Assembly: GCF_026341125.1 (NCBI RefSeq)
Contig: NZ_JAPEOR010000002.1
Location: 1,302,001 to 1,366,000, forward strand
DNA: 64,000 bases
Direction: 5' to 3'
Source: Streptomyces sp. NBC_01142
Lineage (GTDB): Bacteria; Actinomycetota; Actinomycetes; Streptomycetales; Streptomycetaceae
Each line of letters opens with the position of its first letter. Within the stretch, counting starts at the first letter, position 1. Shown here in pieces: positions 9,105-17,019 of this stretch. Made by a program: the position numbers and the translations under genes. The notes under the pieces were generated by a model. It saw only the letters and a program-made list of their open reading frames with translations, was not told the origin of the DNA and did not search any database.

Positions 9105-9149
9105 GTACGGGGTGACCAGGCACGGGGTGACCAGGCACGGGGTGACGCA
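9105..9149. repeat. Three 15-bp tandem units
   Basis: GTACGGGGTGACCAG, GCACGGGGTGACCAG and GCACGGGGTGACGCA follow each other head to tail between the tRNA-like element and the monooxygenase gene. No gene is seen here; the repeat lies about 150 bases upstream of the monooxygenase start. Confidence 0.75.
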
Positions 9150-9295
9150 GTGGCACCAACTGCCACGCTCCACTGAAGCGCGGCACCCCGGGAATCGTCT
9201 TGACGGCGCTTCGACTGCCGGATGTAGGAGACTGCACGCACGTCGTCAAGGCTCGGTGCAAGACACCCGGCCTGCTTCTTCCTGAGAGGTGTCAC

Positions 9296-9637
9296 GTGCC
9301 CAGCGTGGTAAAGATCAACGTCCTGACCGTCCCGGCCGAACAGCGCGAGGTTCTCGAGAAGCGCTTCGCCTCCCGCGCGGGTGCCGTGGAGAACTCCGAC
9401 GGCTTCGAGTGGTTCGAGCTGCTGCGCCCCGTCGAGGGCACCGACCAGTACCTCGTCTACACCCGCTGGCGCGACGAGGCCTCCTTCCAGGCATGGATGG
9501 AGGGCGCCATGCAGGCCTCCCACGGCGGCGCGAGCCAGGGTGGCGGCGAAGGCGGGGAGCGGCCCAAGCCCGCCGCGTCCGGGTCCACGCTGTGGTCGTT
9601 CGAGGTGGTCCAGCAGGCTGCCCCGAAGACCCCCTAG
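9296..9637 (+). CDS. MhuD-like haem-degrading monooxygenase (ABM fold)
   Basis: The 113-residue product matches the mycobacterial MhuD/IsdG type in length and sequence pattern: VVKINVLTVP, RFASRAGAVENSDGF, FELLRP, TRWRDEASFQAW and SHGGA. The residues that matter in MhuD, an Asn near position 7, a Trp near 66 and a His near 75, all have counterparts here. Known members open haem with oxygen and an electron donor to release iron. I start at the GTG at 9296, six bases after GAGAGG, which gives MPSVVKIN; the longer frame from 9200 is not family-like. It stands alone, 66 bases before an acetyltransferase. Confidence 0.85.
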   Translation: MPSVVKINVLTVPAEQREVLEKRFASRAGAVENSDGFEWFELLRPVEGTDQYLVYTRWRDEASFQAWMEGAMQASHGGASQGGGEGGERPKPAASGSTLWSFEVVQQAAPKTP

Positions 9638-9702
9638 CCTCACGGTTCCCCCGCACGGAATTCGTTGGCCATGGGGTCCGCCCTTCCGGTACAGAGAGGG
9701 GC

Positions 9703-10194
9703 ATGACCGTCTGGACCCTGGCCCCCGAGGCCTTCGACTCCCCCGACGCGAGCGACCTGCGCCGCGCGTACTACGACGACGTCGCGAGCCGCTACTGGCA
9801 GCGACCCGCGACCGTCGAAGAGATCGACGAGGGGCTCGCCGGGGACGGCGTGGAGCGGCTCACCCCGCCCACCGGCCAGTTCGTCGTCGGCCGGTACGGC
9901 GGCGTCGCGGCGGCCTGCGGCGGGGTGCTGATGCTGGACGCCGAGCGTGCCGAGCTCACGCGCGTGTACCTGCGCCCCGCCTTCCGCGGGAAGAAGGGCG
10001 CAGGTCTGCTGCTGGAGATCCTGGAGTCCGAGGCACGCCGGCTCGGCGCGCGGCGGATGGTCCTCAACACCCGTCTCGATCTGATCGAGGCGCGCACGCT
10101 CTACGCACGGCACGGCTACGACGAGATCCCGGCGTACTGCTCGGGGCCGTACATGGATATCTGGTACGGCAAGGACATCGTGCCTTCGGGCTGA
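9703..10194 (+). CDS. GNAT-family N-acetyltransferase
   Basis: The 163-residue protein shows the GNAT core: VGRYGGVAAACGGVLML (beta strands 2-3), ELTRVYLRPAFRGKKGAGLL (strand 4 and the acetyl-CoA pyrophosphate loop, an RxxGxG variant) and YARHGYDEIPAY (C-terminal strand). It transfers acetyl from acetyl-CoA to an amine on an unknown substrate. GAGAGGGG two bases before the ATG at 9703 supports the start. The frame is open further upstream, but that part is antisense-like shadow of the monooxygenase. Its 3' end touches the epimerase remnant on the other strand. Confidence 0.88.
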   Translation: MTVWTLAPEAFDSPDASDLRRAYYDDVASRYWQRPATVEEIDEGLAGDGVERLTPPTGQFVVGRYGGVAAACGGVLMLDAERAELTRVYLRPAFRGKKGAGLLLEILESEARRLGARRMVLNTRLDLIEARTLYARHGYDEIPAYCSGPYMDIWYGKDIVPSG

Positions 10195-10666
10195 CCAGAG
10201 CCCGGAGGGTGCCTTCCGCGATGTCGTCCACGTGCACCATGTCCCGCACCTGCCGGCCGCCGCCGTTCAGGTGCAGCGGAAGGCCCAGGTGAGCCCGCGC
10301 GGCGAACCAGGCGACGACCCAGGAGTGGGAGTCGGGCTTGATGGTCTGCGGTTCGCCGTAGACGGAGAAGTACCGGACGATCGCGTACGACGTGCCGACC
10401 TGGCCGAGGATGAGCGCGGTCTGTTCCTCGTCCCATGCCTTCGTGTTGCCGTAGACCGAGACCGGCCACGTGCGGGTGAACTCTGGATTGCCGACGCGTC
10501 GACGCTCGCGGGGGAGACGAAGACCATGCGCCGGACGCGTCCTGTTGCGGCCACCGCGTCCAGGATGCTCTGGGTGCCGGTCACGTTGGTGTCGATCACG
10601 GCCAGCGGTTCGCAGGTACACGCGGAGCCGTCTGCGAACTTCAGCCCTTCGATGAGTCGGGGCCAT
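10184..10666 (-). pseudogene. NAD-dependent epimerase/dehydratase remnant, frameshifted
   Basis: Two frames on the minus strand together read as the middle and end of an extended-SDR sugar epimerase. One gives IDTNVTGTQSILDAVAATGR and RMVFVSPASVDAS. After a shift near 10490 the other gives SVYGNTKAWDEE, IVRYFSVYGEP and RDMVHVDDIAEGTLRALVSP. The N-terminal GxxGxxG dinucleotide motif and the true C-terminus are missing. The catalytic region appears as YGNTK. Such genes make NDP-sugars for cell-surface polysaccharide. A UDP-glucose dehydrogenase scrap 6 kb away suggests both come from one disrupted locus. Confidence 0.8.
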
Positions 10667-11129
10667 ACGAATTGAGTCGACCTACGCCCCTCGAAAGAGG
10701 TACTTCTCAGAGTCCGCTTTCACACTTTGATCACAGGAAAGTTGCAGATCTCTCGCTCTATCTGTGGCGCCGTCCGGTTCCTCCGTCTCGGCCTGGGCTT
10801 TCAGCCAAGCGTTTGCCCCACGGTGTACAGCCTGTGCCTGGTGTGCCTACGGTGACTATCGCGCTCGCCGGTCCAGACCAAATGCGGCGTCATGCGTACT
10901 CACGGGGCAGCCAGGGGGATTACTGATGCAGCACACTCAGCCTGAATGCATGTTCGCGCCGCCACGCGTCTCGCTGTATCGCCCATGAAGCCCGACGTGG
11001 AGAGCCATTTCTTGGCCGAACTCTGTGCGTGGCCTTCGCATTTGCCATGCCCTGGCGCGCAGTCCCATAGGGCGCCGCTGCTGCAACGAATTCGAACCAA
11101 CGGCGCAGCTCACTCACACCCAGAAGGGG
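10667..11129. other. Gene-free stretch
   Basis: No open frame here has recognisable protein character. The DNA is less GC-rich than the surroundings (for example GTTGCAGATCTCTCGCTCTA). It could hold a promoter for the secreted-protein gene at 11130, but I cannot point to a clear -35/-10 pair. Confidence 0.35.
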
Positions 11130-11709
11130 ATGCCCTACTTGAGCACGTCTGCTCGCACAACGCCCCCTGCATGCAGCGTCTTCGCTGCCCTCGCCACCTC
11201 GGCCGCACTGGCTGCCGGCCTCATAGCCACCGCCGTTCCGGCGCAAGCTCTCGTCACCGCCGTCGAGTTGTACGCCTCGACCGACATCAAACTCTCGTGA
11301 ACTGGATCTGCCCGGCGCGAGGCCGGACACCCTCGTCGCCGTCGACGTGTGCGGCGGAGTAGTCAACGGCATCGAGTTCCAGGCCCGCGCCACGGTGCAC
11401 TGGCAGATCCTGGTCGACCAGGTAGTGGACAAGTCCGAGCGTTTCGCCAGCTTCAAGGTCACCACGCGCGCCGAGAAGCGCACCACCGCGACGAGTACGG
11501 ACACCGTGGTCGCGTCGAAGACGTGTGACTTCACCGAACAGTTCAACAAGGACTGGGCCAATGCCACCGGCCTCACCTGCCAGGCCCCAGCCACTCGCTT
11601 CGATCCAGCCGCCTGGTGGTCATCTGACACCGCCGTCACCTACGACATCGAAGACGACAGCAAGGGCCCAACCACGTGGCAGCTAACTGGCTCTTCGCTC
11701 GTCCACTGA
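11130..11709 (+). pseudogene. Secreted protein of unknown function, frameshifted
   Basis: The ATG at 11130 follows AGAAGGGG and opens a signal peptide (VFAALATSAALAAGLIATAV, then PAQA). That frame ends at a TGA at 11298-11300. The frame that continues, ...RELDLPGARPDTLVAVDVCGG, joins smoothly if one base is added or removed near 11290-11298, and runs to 11709 as a polar domain with Cys pairs (DVCGG, SKTCDF, GLTCQAP). The mature part would be about 150 residues. It could be a decayed gene, a sequencing error, or two short genes. It lies 86 bases upstream of the exported-protein operon on the same strand. Confidence 0.6.
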
Positions 11710-11795
11710 CCCTCTTTCCCAGCCGCTGCGGCCCCATCTCCCCGTCCGGGGCTGCGGCACCCCCCTTTTGACCAACCGACGATTGAGGAGGACGC

Positions 11796-14066
11796 ATGGC
11801 GGACGAGATGGTCAAACGCGCCCAGCAGTTCATCAACAAGACGTACGGCAACGGCGCCACCCTTGGCATTCCGAAGCTGGAGGAGAACGGTCAGACCAGC
11901 TGGACCGTCATGTATGCCCTCACCCGGGCGCTTCAGTACGAGATGCGCATCACCTCGCTGTCCGACAGCTTCGGGCCTGCCACCCTTGGGGCCCTCGGCG
12001 AGAAGTACGGCAAGCTGAACGAGACCACCATCCCGTCGGCGATCTTCTGCCGGATCATCCAGTCCGCCCTGTACTGCAAGGGCTACGACGGCGGTGAAAT
12101 CGACGGCAAGTACAACGATCGCGTCAAGGCCGCAGTGTGGAAGATGAAGCTCGACAGTGGCTCGTACCATCCGTACCCGGACAAGAACCTGTGGCCGAAG
12201 GAGGTCAAGGGCCTGTTCAACATGGATGCTTACGTCACCATCAACAACGGTTCGAGCGGCATCAACGTCATCCAGCAGTGGTTGAACGGCCGGTACCTGC
12301 TCCGCAAGGACTTCTACCTCATCCCCTGCGACGGTCACCACTCGCGCGACGTAGCCAAGTCGCTGCTCCTGGCGATCCAGTATGAACTGGGCATGGCCGA
12401 TGGTGTCGCGAACGGAGTCTTCGGGCCCGGAACGCAGTCCGGACTAAAGAACCACACAGTATCCATCAGTAGCCCATCCGGCGTGTGGGTGCGACTCTTC
12501 TCCGCAGCCATGGAACTCAACAAGCGCCCGGTCGTCATGTCGGATTCTTTCCAGGGCGTGTTGGAAGATGCCGTCCGGGAATTCCAGACATTCCTCAAGC
12601 TGCCCGTGACCGGCAAGGGTGACTTTCAGACCTGGTCCTCGCTGCTGGTTTCCTACGGCGACCAGTCCCGCAAGGGCGAGGCGTGCGACGGCGTCACAAA
12701 GATCACCCCAGCTCGGGCACAGGCCCTGAAGGACGCCGACTACAAGTACATCGGCCGCTACCTTTACAACCCCTTCCCGGATCAGAAGCCGTATGAGAAG
12801 GAGATCCAGCCCGGCGAACTGGCGACGATCAAGCAGTACGGGTTGAGCTGCTTCCCGATCTGGCAGACGTACGGGCGCGGTGTCGATTCCTTCAGCATCG
12901 GTCAGGGCACGGCAGATGGACTGGCCGCCGTGATCGCTGCGGAGAGGCACGGCTTCAAGCCGGGCACTCGAATCTTTTTCGCCGTCGACTACGACGCCGT
13001 CGATCACGAAGTCACGTCGCACATCATCCCGCACTTCCAAGGCATCAACGACGGCATCGAGTCTGCGGGAGGCCAGTACAAGGTCGGCATCTACGGACCG
13101 CGCAATATCTGCTCCAGAGTCTCCGAACGCGGGCTCGCGGAGGCTAGTTTCGTCTCAAACATGTCCAGTGGGTTCTCCGGAAACCTTGGCTACTCGATGC
13201 CAACGAACTGGGCCTACGACCAGATCGTCACGAAGAACATCGGTTCCGGTGACGGAGTGATCGAGATCGACAACAACATCGCTTCCGGCCGCGACAAGGG
13301 CCAGAGCTCTTTCAACCCGCCGACTGCCCCTGAAAAGGACCTGGATGTAAAGTTCGACAAGATTTGGTGGGATCAGTTTCAAAAGGATATCCGCGCCTAC
13401 ATGGAGTCGGTCGATGTTCCCGAATCCAACTGGTACACGAAGTGGACCACCACCGAGTGCATCGACTTCATCATGAGCTGGGACACCGTATTCACCGACC
13501 TGGCTCGGAGGTTGAAGATGCGCAAGGCGCTGATCCAGCTGCCAGTGTTCTGGGAGATGCGGCACTACAACGTCAGCAAGGTCCTCACGGTCGACGACCA
13601 GTACTCCGATGCTGCTGTGTACCAGTACCACACCGGACAGCTGCCCGACTGGTGGCCGGACCGGGTCACAGACTCGATGCGTGACTCGTCCACAGGCCTG
13701 GCACAGATATTCGGCGCGACTGCGATCAACGCACGGAACCATGCGGTCGATCTGGGACTTCTGTCTGCGGCATCACGACGTGACTCGGCCAAGGACAAGG
13801 AACTGTTCGAGATATGGACAAAGGTGCGGACAAATAACCAGTTCACCATGGCCACTGTGCCCTACGTGCACATGTACCACGGTTCTCTCATAGACGTTGC
13901 CCGTCCAGGCCTCAACACGTCATATGCGGATACCGAGAAGATCCTGATTCGCTACCAGGGGTCGCTAGACAATACGGACGCACAGCGCGAAGGAAAGAAG
14001 CGCATGGGCCTCTACCGGTTGATTGACGACAAGTACTATGCGCCGATGCGGAAGTACCTCGGATAG
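11796..14066 (+). CDS. Peptidoglycan-binding protein with DUF1906 glycoside-hydrolase-like domain
   Basis: The 756-residue protein starts with three to four peptidoglycan-binding-like repeats (residues 1-290; for example DSFGPATLGALGEKYG, GEIDGKYNDRVKAAVWKMK and GVANGVFGPGTQSGLKNH). A DUF1906/Rv2525c-type TIM-barrel domain follows (about 294-505). It begins CDGVTKITPARAQALK and includes GTRIFFAVDYDAVDHE, where acidic residues sit at the expected strand ends. The last 250 residues are helical and unrecognised. There is no signal peptide, which is odd for a wall hydrolase. Codon use is less GC-biased than in neighbours, suggesting transfer. It is the first gene of a five-gene operon and overlaps the next gene as TAGTG. 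Confidence 0.8.
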   Translation: MADEMVKRAQQFINKTYGNGATLGIPKLEENGQTSWTVMYALTRALQYEMRITSLSDSFGPATLGALGEKYGKLNETTIPSAIFCRIIQSALYCKGYDGGEIDGKYNDRVKAAVWKMKLDSGSYHPYPDKNLWPKEVKGLFNMDAYVTINNGSSGINVIQQWLNGRYLLRKDFYLIPCDGHHSRDVAKSLLLAIQYELGMADGVANGVFGPGTQSGLKNHTVSISSPSGVWVRLFSAAMELNKRPVVMSDSFQGVLEDAVREFQTFLKLPVTGKGDFQTWSSLLVSYGDQSRKGEACDGVTKITPARAQALKDADYKYIGRYLYNPFPDQKPYEKEIQPGELATIKQYGLSCFPIWQTYGRGVDSFSIGQGTADGLAAVIAAERHGFKPGTRIFFAVDYDAVDHEVTSHIIPHFQGINDGIESAGGQYKVGIYGPRNICSRVSERGLAEASFVSNMSSGFSGNLGYSMPTNWAYDQIVTKNIGSGDGVIEIDNNIASGRDKGQSSFNPPTAPEKDLDVKFDKIWWDQFQKDIRAYMESVDVPESNWYTKWTTTECIDFIMSWDTVFTDLARRLKMRKALIQLPVFWEMRHYNVSKVLTVDDQYSDAAVYQYHTGQLPDWWPDRVTDSMRDSSTGLAQIFGATAINARNHAVDLGLLSAASRRDSAKDKELFEIWTKVRTNNQFTMATVPYVHMYHGSLIDVARPGLNTSYADTEKILIRYQGSLDNTDAQREGKKRMGLYRLIDDKYYAPMRKYLG

Positions 14067-14422
14067 TGAGAGGACCTCTGCGGACGCGAGTAGCATTCTG
14101 GGTCAATCTGCTGGTCGGCGTCCCCGCCATGATTCCGCTGCACAGCGCGTGGTGGCTCGCCCACCACCACTGGCTCGCCGGCACATCCTTCGACACGGAG
14201 CCCCCCACCATCGTCGAGGTGTGCGGAGCCGATTGCGACCAAACCGGTCTGGCCACGCTCGTCTTGGTCGTAGTCGGCAGCTTGGTCCTGCTGATGATCC
14301 TCGTCATCGACGTGCTGATCCCGCTGCACCGCGACAAGCCCCTCGCCCCATGGCTGAAGGCCACGGCTCTCATTCCTGTCCCGTACATCCTGCTCCAGGC
14401 CGCCCGTGCGGTCTTGACCTGA
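14066..14422 (+). CDS. Small membrane protein of the exported-protein operon
   Basis: The 118-residue product has an N-terminal hydrophobic segment (FWVNLLVGVPAMIPLHSAWW), a short loop with two Cys (EVCGADCDQ), a second strong segment (LATLVLVVVGSLVLLMILVI) and a third at the C-terminus. The GTG start shares its G with the upstream TAG stop (TAGTG), a sign of translational coupling to the hydrolase gene. It might help export or anchor the signal-less hydrolase, but this is inference from position only. Confidence 0.7.
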   Translation: MRGPLRTRVAFWVNLLVGVPAMIPLHSAWWLAHHHWLAGTSFDTEPPTIVEVCGADCDQTGLATLVLVVVGSLVLLMILVIDVLIPLHRDKPLAPWLKATALIPVPYILLQAARAVLT

Positions 14423-14435
14423 ATTGGAGTCAGGC

Positions 14436-15140
14436 ATGACTTCTGATATATCGCGCCGCACCATCCTCAAGCACAGTGCGGCGCTCCTCGCCGGCGCCAC
14501 ACTCGCGACGACCGCAACCACACTCGTGGCATCCCCCGCCCAAGCTGCGGGAGCGTCCGCGAACCCTGACCGGAACCGCGTCCTCACTGGTAAGCCGAGC
14601 GCGAACGGCTGGGAGATGGAGAAAGTCGTCGACGACGGTGGCTCTGTCTGGAACCGGCCCGTCGCCGGTGTTGGTATGAGTGCAGCCGTACGCATCGGGG
14701 ACGTGGAAACCGTCCTCGTTCATGTGATCCGCCGCTTCCAGTACGAGATCGACGAGCTCCGCACGGGCGACGTCATCGGCTGGCGCTCCCCGGGCAAGGT
14801 CCGCAAGGGCCTGGCCGAGAGCAACCAGGCTTCGGGAACCGCCGTACAGATCCGCCCCGGCCACTACCCGCCGGGGGTGAAGGGCGGGTTCTTCCCGCAG
14901 CAGGAGCTCGTGATACGTGACATCCTCGCCGACCTCGAAGGCATCGTCCGGTGGGGCGGCGACGATGCCAAGCCAGACGAATCGCTCTTCTACATAGACG
15001 TGGGCCCCGGCGACCTTCGCCTGGCCCGGGTTGCCGGGAAGATCCGTGGCTGGAACCCCACTCCCGGCGAGGGCGCTGGGGTCATCGTCGACCCCTCGCT
15101 GCCGTCCCGGCGTCGCAGGGCCGCGACACTGGCGCGATGA
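14436..15140 (+). CDS. Tat-exported M15-peptidase-like protein lacking zinc ligands
   Basis: A twin-arginine signal (SRRTILKHSAALLAGATLA, cleavage after SPAQA) starts the 234-residue protein. The mature part resembles M15-type D-Ala-D-Ala carboxypeptidases: SNQASGTAVQI stands where SNHASGTAVDI would be expected, and WGGDDAKPDESLFYID where WGGD...DEMHFEID is typical. The usual His/Asp/His zinc ligands therefore read Gln, Gln and Leu. I infer a non-catalytic wall-binding protein. GGAG precedes the ATG at 14436. It overlaps the lipoprotein gene by ATGA. Confidence 0.65.
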   Translation: MTSDISRRTILKHSAALLAGATLATTATTLVASPAQAAGASANPDRNRVLTGKPSANGWEMEKVVDDGGSVWNRPVAGVGMSAAVRIGDVETVLVHVIRRFQYEIDELRTGDVIGWRSPGKVRKGLAESNQASGTAVQIRPGHYPPGVKGGFFPQQELVIRDILADLEGIVRWGGDDAKPDESLFYIDVGPGDLRLARVAGKIRGWNPTPGEGAGVIVDPSLPSRRRRAATLAR

Positions 15141-15544
15141 AACGACTCCTACCCGCACTTCTCCTCGCCTTAGCCCTCCTCACAGCAGGCTGTACAGACG
15201 ACGCAGGCCCGCACAAGGACAGCACGGGTCCGTCCGGTCCTCCGACCATCAGCGAGTCACCCTCCCCGCAGGCCACTGATCTCGCCAACCGCTACCACGC
15301 GGCCGGCGGAGACCGTGACGTAGTCGGCATCCGCCAGGCGAAGGACAAGGGCGGCGTCCTGGTCCTCACCGTATGGACCCAGAAGAAGAGCGGCTACGAG
15401 CAGTTCGACGACTTCGCCACCAACTTGGCGTCCTTCCTGGCTGGGGAAGGCGCCAGTCTCGACCAAGGCTACGTCCTCAATGTGTACGGCCCGGACGGAA
15501 CCCGGCTGCACACCTACGACACGACACCGGAGAAAAGCCTGTGA
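15137..15544 (+). CDS. Lipoprotein of unknown function
   Basis: The 135-residue product begins MKRLLPALLLALALLTAGC, a lipoprotein signal with lipobox LTAGC. A Ser/Pro-rich linker (GPSGPPTISESPSPQ) leads to a small domain of about 80 residues (VVGIRQAKDKGGVLVLTVWT ... YVLNVYGPDGTRLHTYD) that looks like an alpha/beta sandwich. No family is recognised. The ATG overlaps the upstream stop as ATGA, and the next gene overlaps its own stop as GTGA, placing it firmly in the operon. Confidence 0.8.
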   Translation: MKRLLPALLLALALLTAGCTDDAGPHKDSTGPSGPPTISESPSPQATDLANRYHAAGGDRDVVGIRQAKDKGGVLVLTVWTQKKSGYEQFDDFATNLASFLAGEGASLDQGYVLNVYGPDGTRLHTYDTTPEKSL

Positions 15545-16230
15545 TACGCAGACCCCTGACCGCCATGGTCCTCGCTACCGCTACCGTCGGCGCGTTTCTG
15601 TTTGCCGGCAGCCCTGCCGTCCACGCCGACGAGCCCACCCCACAACCCTCCGTCACCGTCCCGACTGAGACGCCTGAGGAAGAGACACCGGTGGAAGTGC
15701 CGGTGAACCCGGTGATCGCCGAGTACAACGGCCGGAAGATCAACCTCGCCGAGTCATGGGAAGGTGCTACCAGCTGCACCGAGATGCCCAGCGGAGAAGT
15801 CCACTGCTACGACTCGGACGAAGAGGTACTGACCGATCCCGAACTGCCCGCCGAGACACGCAAAGCGACCATCGAAGGCACCAGTGCCCGTGCCGCAGCG
15901 GCACACCCTGACCGGTGCCTCGCCGACTACTGGTGCCTCTATATGGACGCCAACTACGAAGGCAGGATTCTCCGGTTCTCCAGCGACGGCGGGAAGAACC
16001 TCGCCGACTACGGCTGCCGCGACAAACTGAGCTCGGTCTACTACTGGGTCGCTCGATGGCACATCAACTACGGTGACGGCAGGATCATCGACAAGCGATC
16101 GTGGCCGGTCAACGATCGAGTCAGGCAGCTTGACGCTCCGGCCCATGTCTCCCGCCTCTCGAGTCTGGGATATCCCGACGGTGGCAACTGGAACGACAGG
16201 ACTGACATCTTCGATGTCCGCCGCGCCTAA
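15541..16230 (+). CDS. Secreted protein with peptidase-inhibitor I36 / beta-gamma-crystallin-like domain
   Basis: The GTG at 15541 overlaps the previous stop (GTGA). The 229-residue product has a signal peptide (MVLATATVGAFLFAGSPAVH), a Pro/Thr/Glu linker, a segment with two Cys (SCTEMPSGEVHCYD), and a C-terminal domain CLADYWCLYMDANYEGRILR ... YGCRDKLSSVYYW. The last matches the peptidase inhibitor family I36 (SMPI-like), in which Cys-stabilised beta sheets hold an inhibitor loop. The frame is open upstream, but that part shadows the lipoprotein gene. As last gene of the operon it would place a possible protease inhibitor beside wall-directed proteins. Confidence 0.75.
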   Translation: MIRRPLTAMVLATATVGAFLFAGSPAVHADEPTPQPSVTVPTETPEEETPVEVPVNPVIAEYNGRKINLAESWEGATSCTEMPSGEVHCYDSDEEVLTDPELPAETRKATIEGTSARAAAAHPDRCLADYWCLYMDANYEGRILRFSSDGGKNLADYGCRDKLSSVYYWVARWHINYGDGRIIDKRSWPVNDRVRQLDAPAHVSRLSSLGYPDGGNWNDRTDIFDVRRA

Positions 16231-16249
16231 AGCGTGTTGCAGAAGTACA

Positions 16250-16393
16250 GAATGGGCCGAGTTCGGTCACATCGACCAGCACCGCCTCGCCCACCGCGCC
16301 GCCCAGACCCTGGTCATCGACGGCCGCGGCACCCTCAACCCCGACACATGGACCGAAGCAGGCTGGACCTACCGGGCCCTCGGACGCTCCTGA
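16250..16393 (+). pseudogene. C-terminal scrap of a UDP-glucose/GDP-mannose dehydrogenase
   Basis: The frame ending at 16393 reads TEWAEFGHIDQHRLAHRAAQ followed by TLVIDGRGTLNPDTW and AGWTYRALGRS. This is the typical C-terminus of nucleotide-sugar dehydrogenases (VxDGRNxLDPxxWxxAGxxYxGxGR). Only about 45 residues remain; everything upstream is replaced by the end of the exported-protein operon. Confidence 0.75.
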
Positions 16394-16886
16394 CCACCCG
16401 GCCGCGTCAGGCCCGGATCGTGATGATCCGGGCCGACACGGCGCCGACCGCCTGGACGAACCGAAGGCCGTCGCCTACTACCAGACCACCCTGGCCGACG
16501 CCGCCGCCCTGCACGGGGGACCGGCGCCTGGCCCGGGAGGCGCTGCCAAGTCCCAGAGCGCCATCGAGAAGGCCACGCGCTGGACGTTCACGGCCCTGAC
16601 CGTCGGCGGTCCCGCGCCATCGTCCTCGGTGACCTCAGGGACGTGCACCTGCGGCGGGCGACCTGGACGGTGCGCTGGCGGCATGGTCCGAGTTCATCGA
16701 CTGCGCCGAAGGCGTCCCCGTGAAGATCAGCAACTCCCTGACGGATATGCGGGTCCGGCTGTCCCGGTACGGCAAGGCTCCCGGCGTCGCCGAGCTGGAC
16801 GGGCGGGCGGCCGTACTCGTGGACGACACGTGATCCGTTGCGGGAGGACCGGCGTAACTGCGTCCGCCGGCGGCCGGCTCGGCCGG
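16394..16886 (+). pseudogene. Decayed regulator/TPR-type gene fragment
   Basis: Several frames carry pieces that resemble the TPR-like C-terminal part of Streptomyces XRE-type regulators: KAVAYYQTTLADAAALHGG, then GDLDGALAAWSEFIDCAEGV and DMRVRLSRYGKAPGVAELDG, which ends at a TGA near 16834. No start or DNA-binding part remains, and the pieces are in more than one frame, so this is a relic. Family assignment is from memory of the closing motif only. Confidence 0.4.
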
Positions 16887-17010
16887 CACAGCGGGAAGGT
16901 CGAGCGCTGCTACAACTATCACCGACCGCACAGCGGAGCAGCCGGTCAGCCGCCCGCATCACGTCTCGGGACCGGCGTCACGAACGTCCAGCCCTCCCTG
17001 CAGCCAGGCG
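16887..17010 (+). mobile_element. IS481-type transposase 3' scrap
   Basis: The frame reads HSGKVERCYNYHRPHSG followed by GQPPASRLGTGVTNVQPSL. This is the end of an IS481/IS3-like DDE transposase (GKVER ... YNxHRPHxALGGxxPxxR) with about 30 residues deleted between GKVER and YNYHRPH. No terminal inverted repeats are visible. Confidence 0.75.
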
Positions 17011-17019
17011 GCGCTCACG

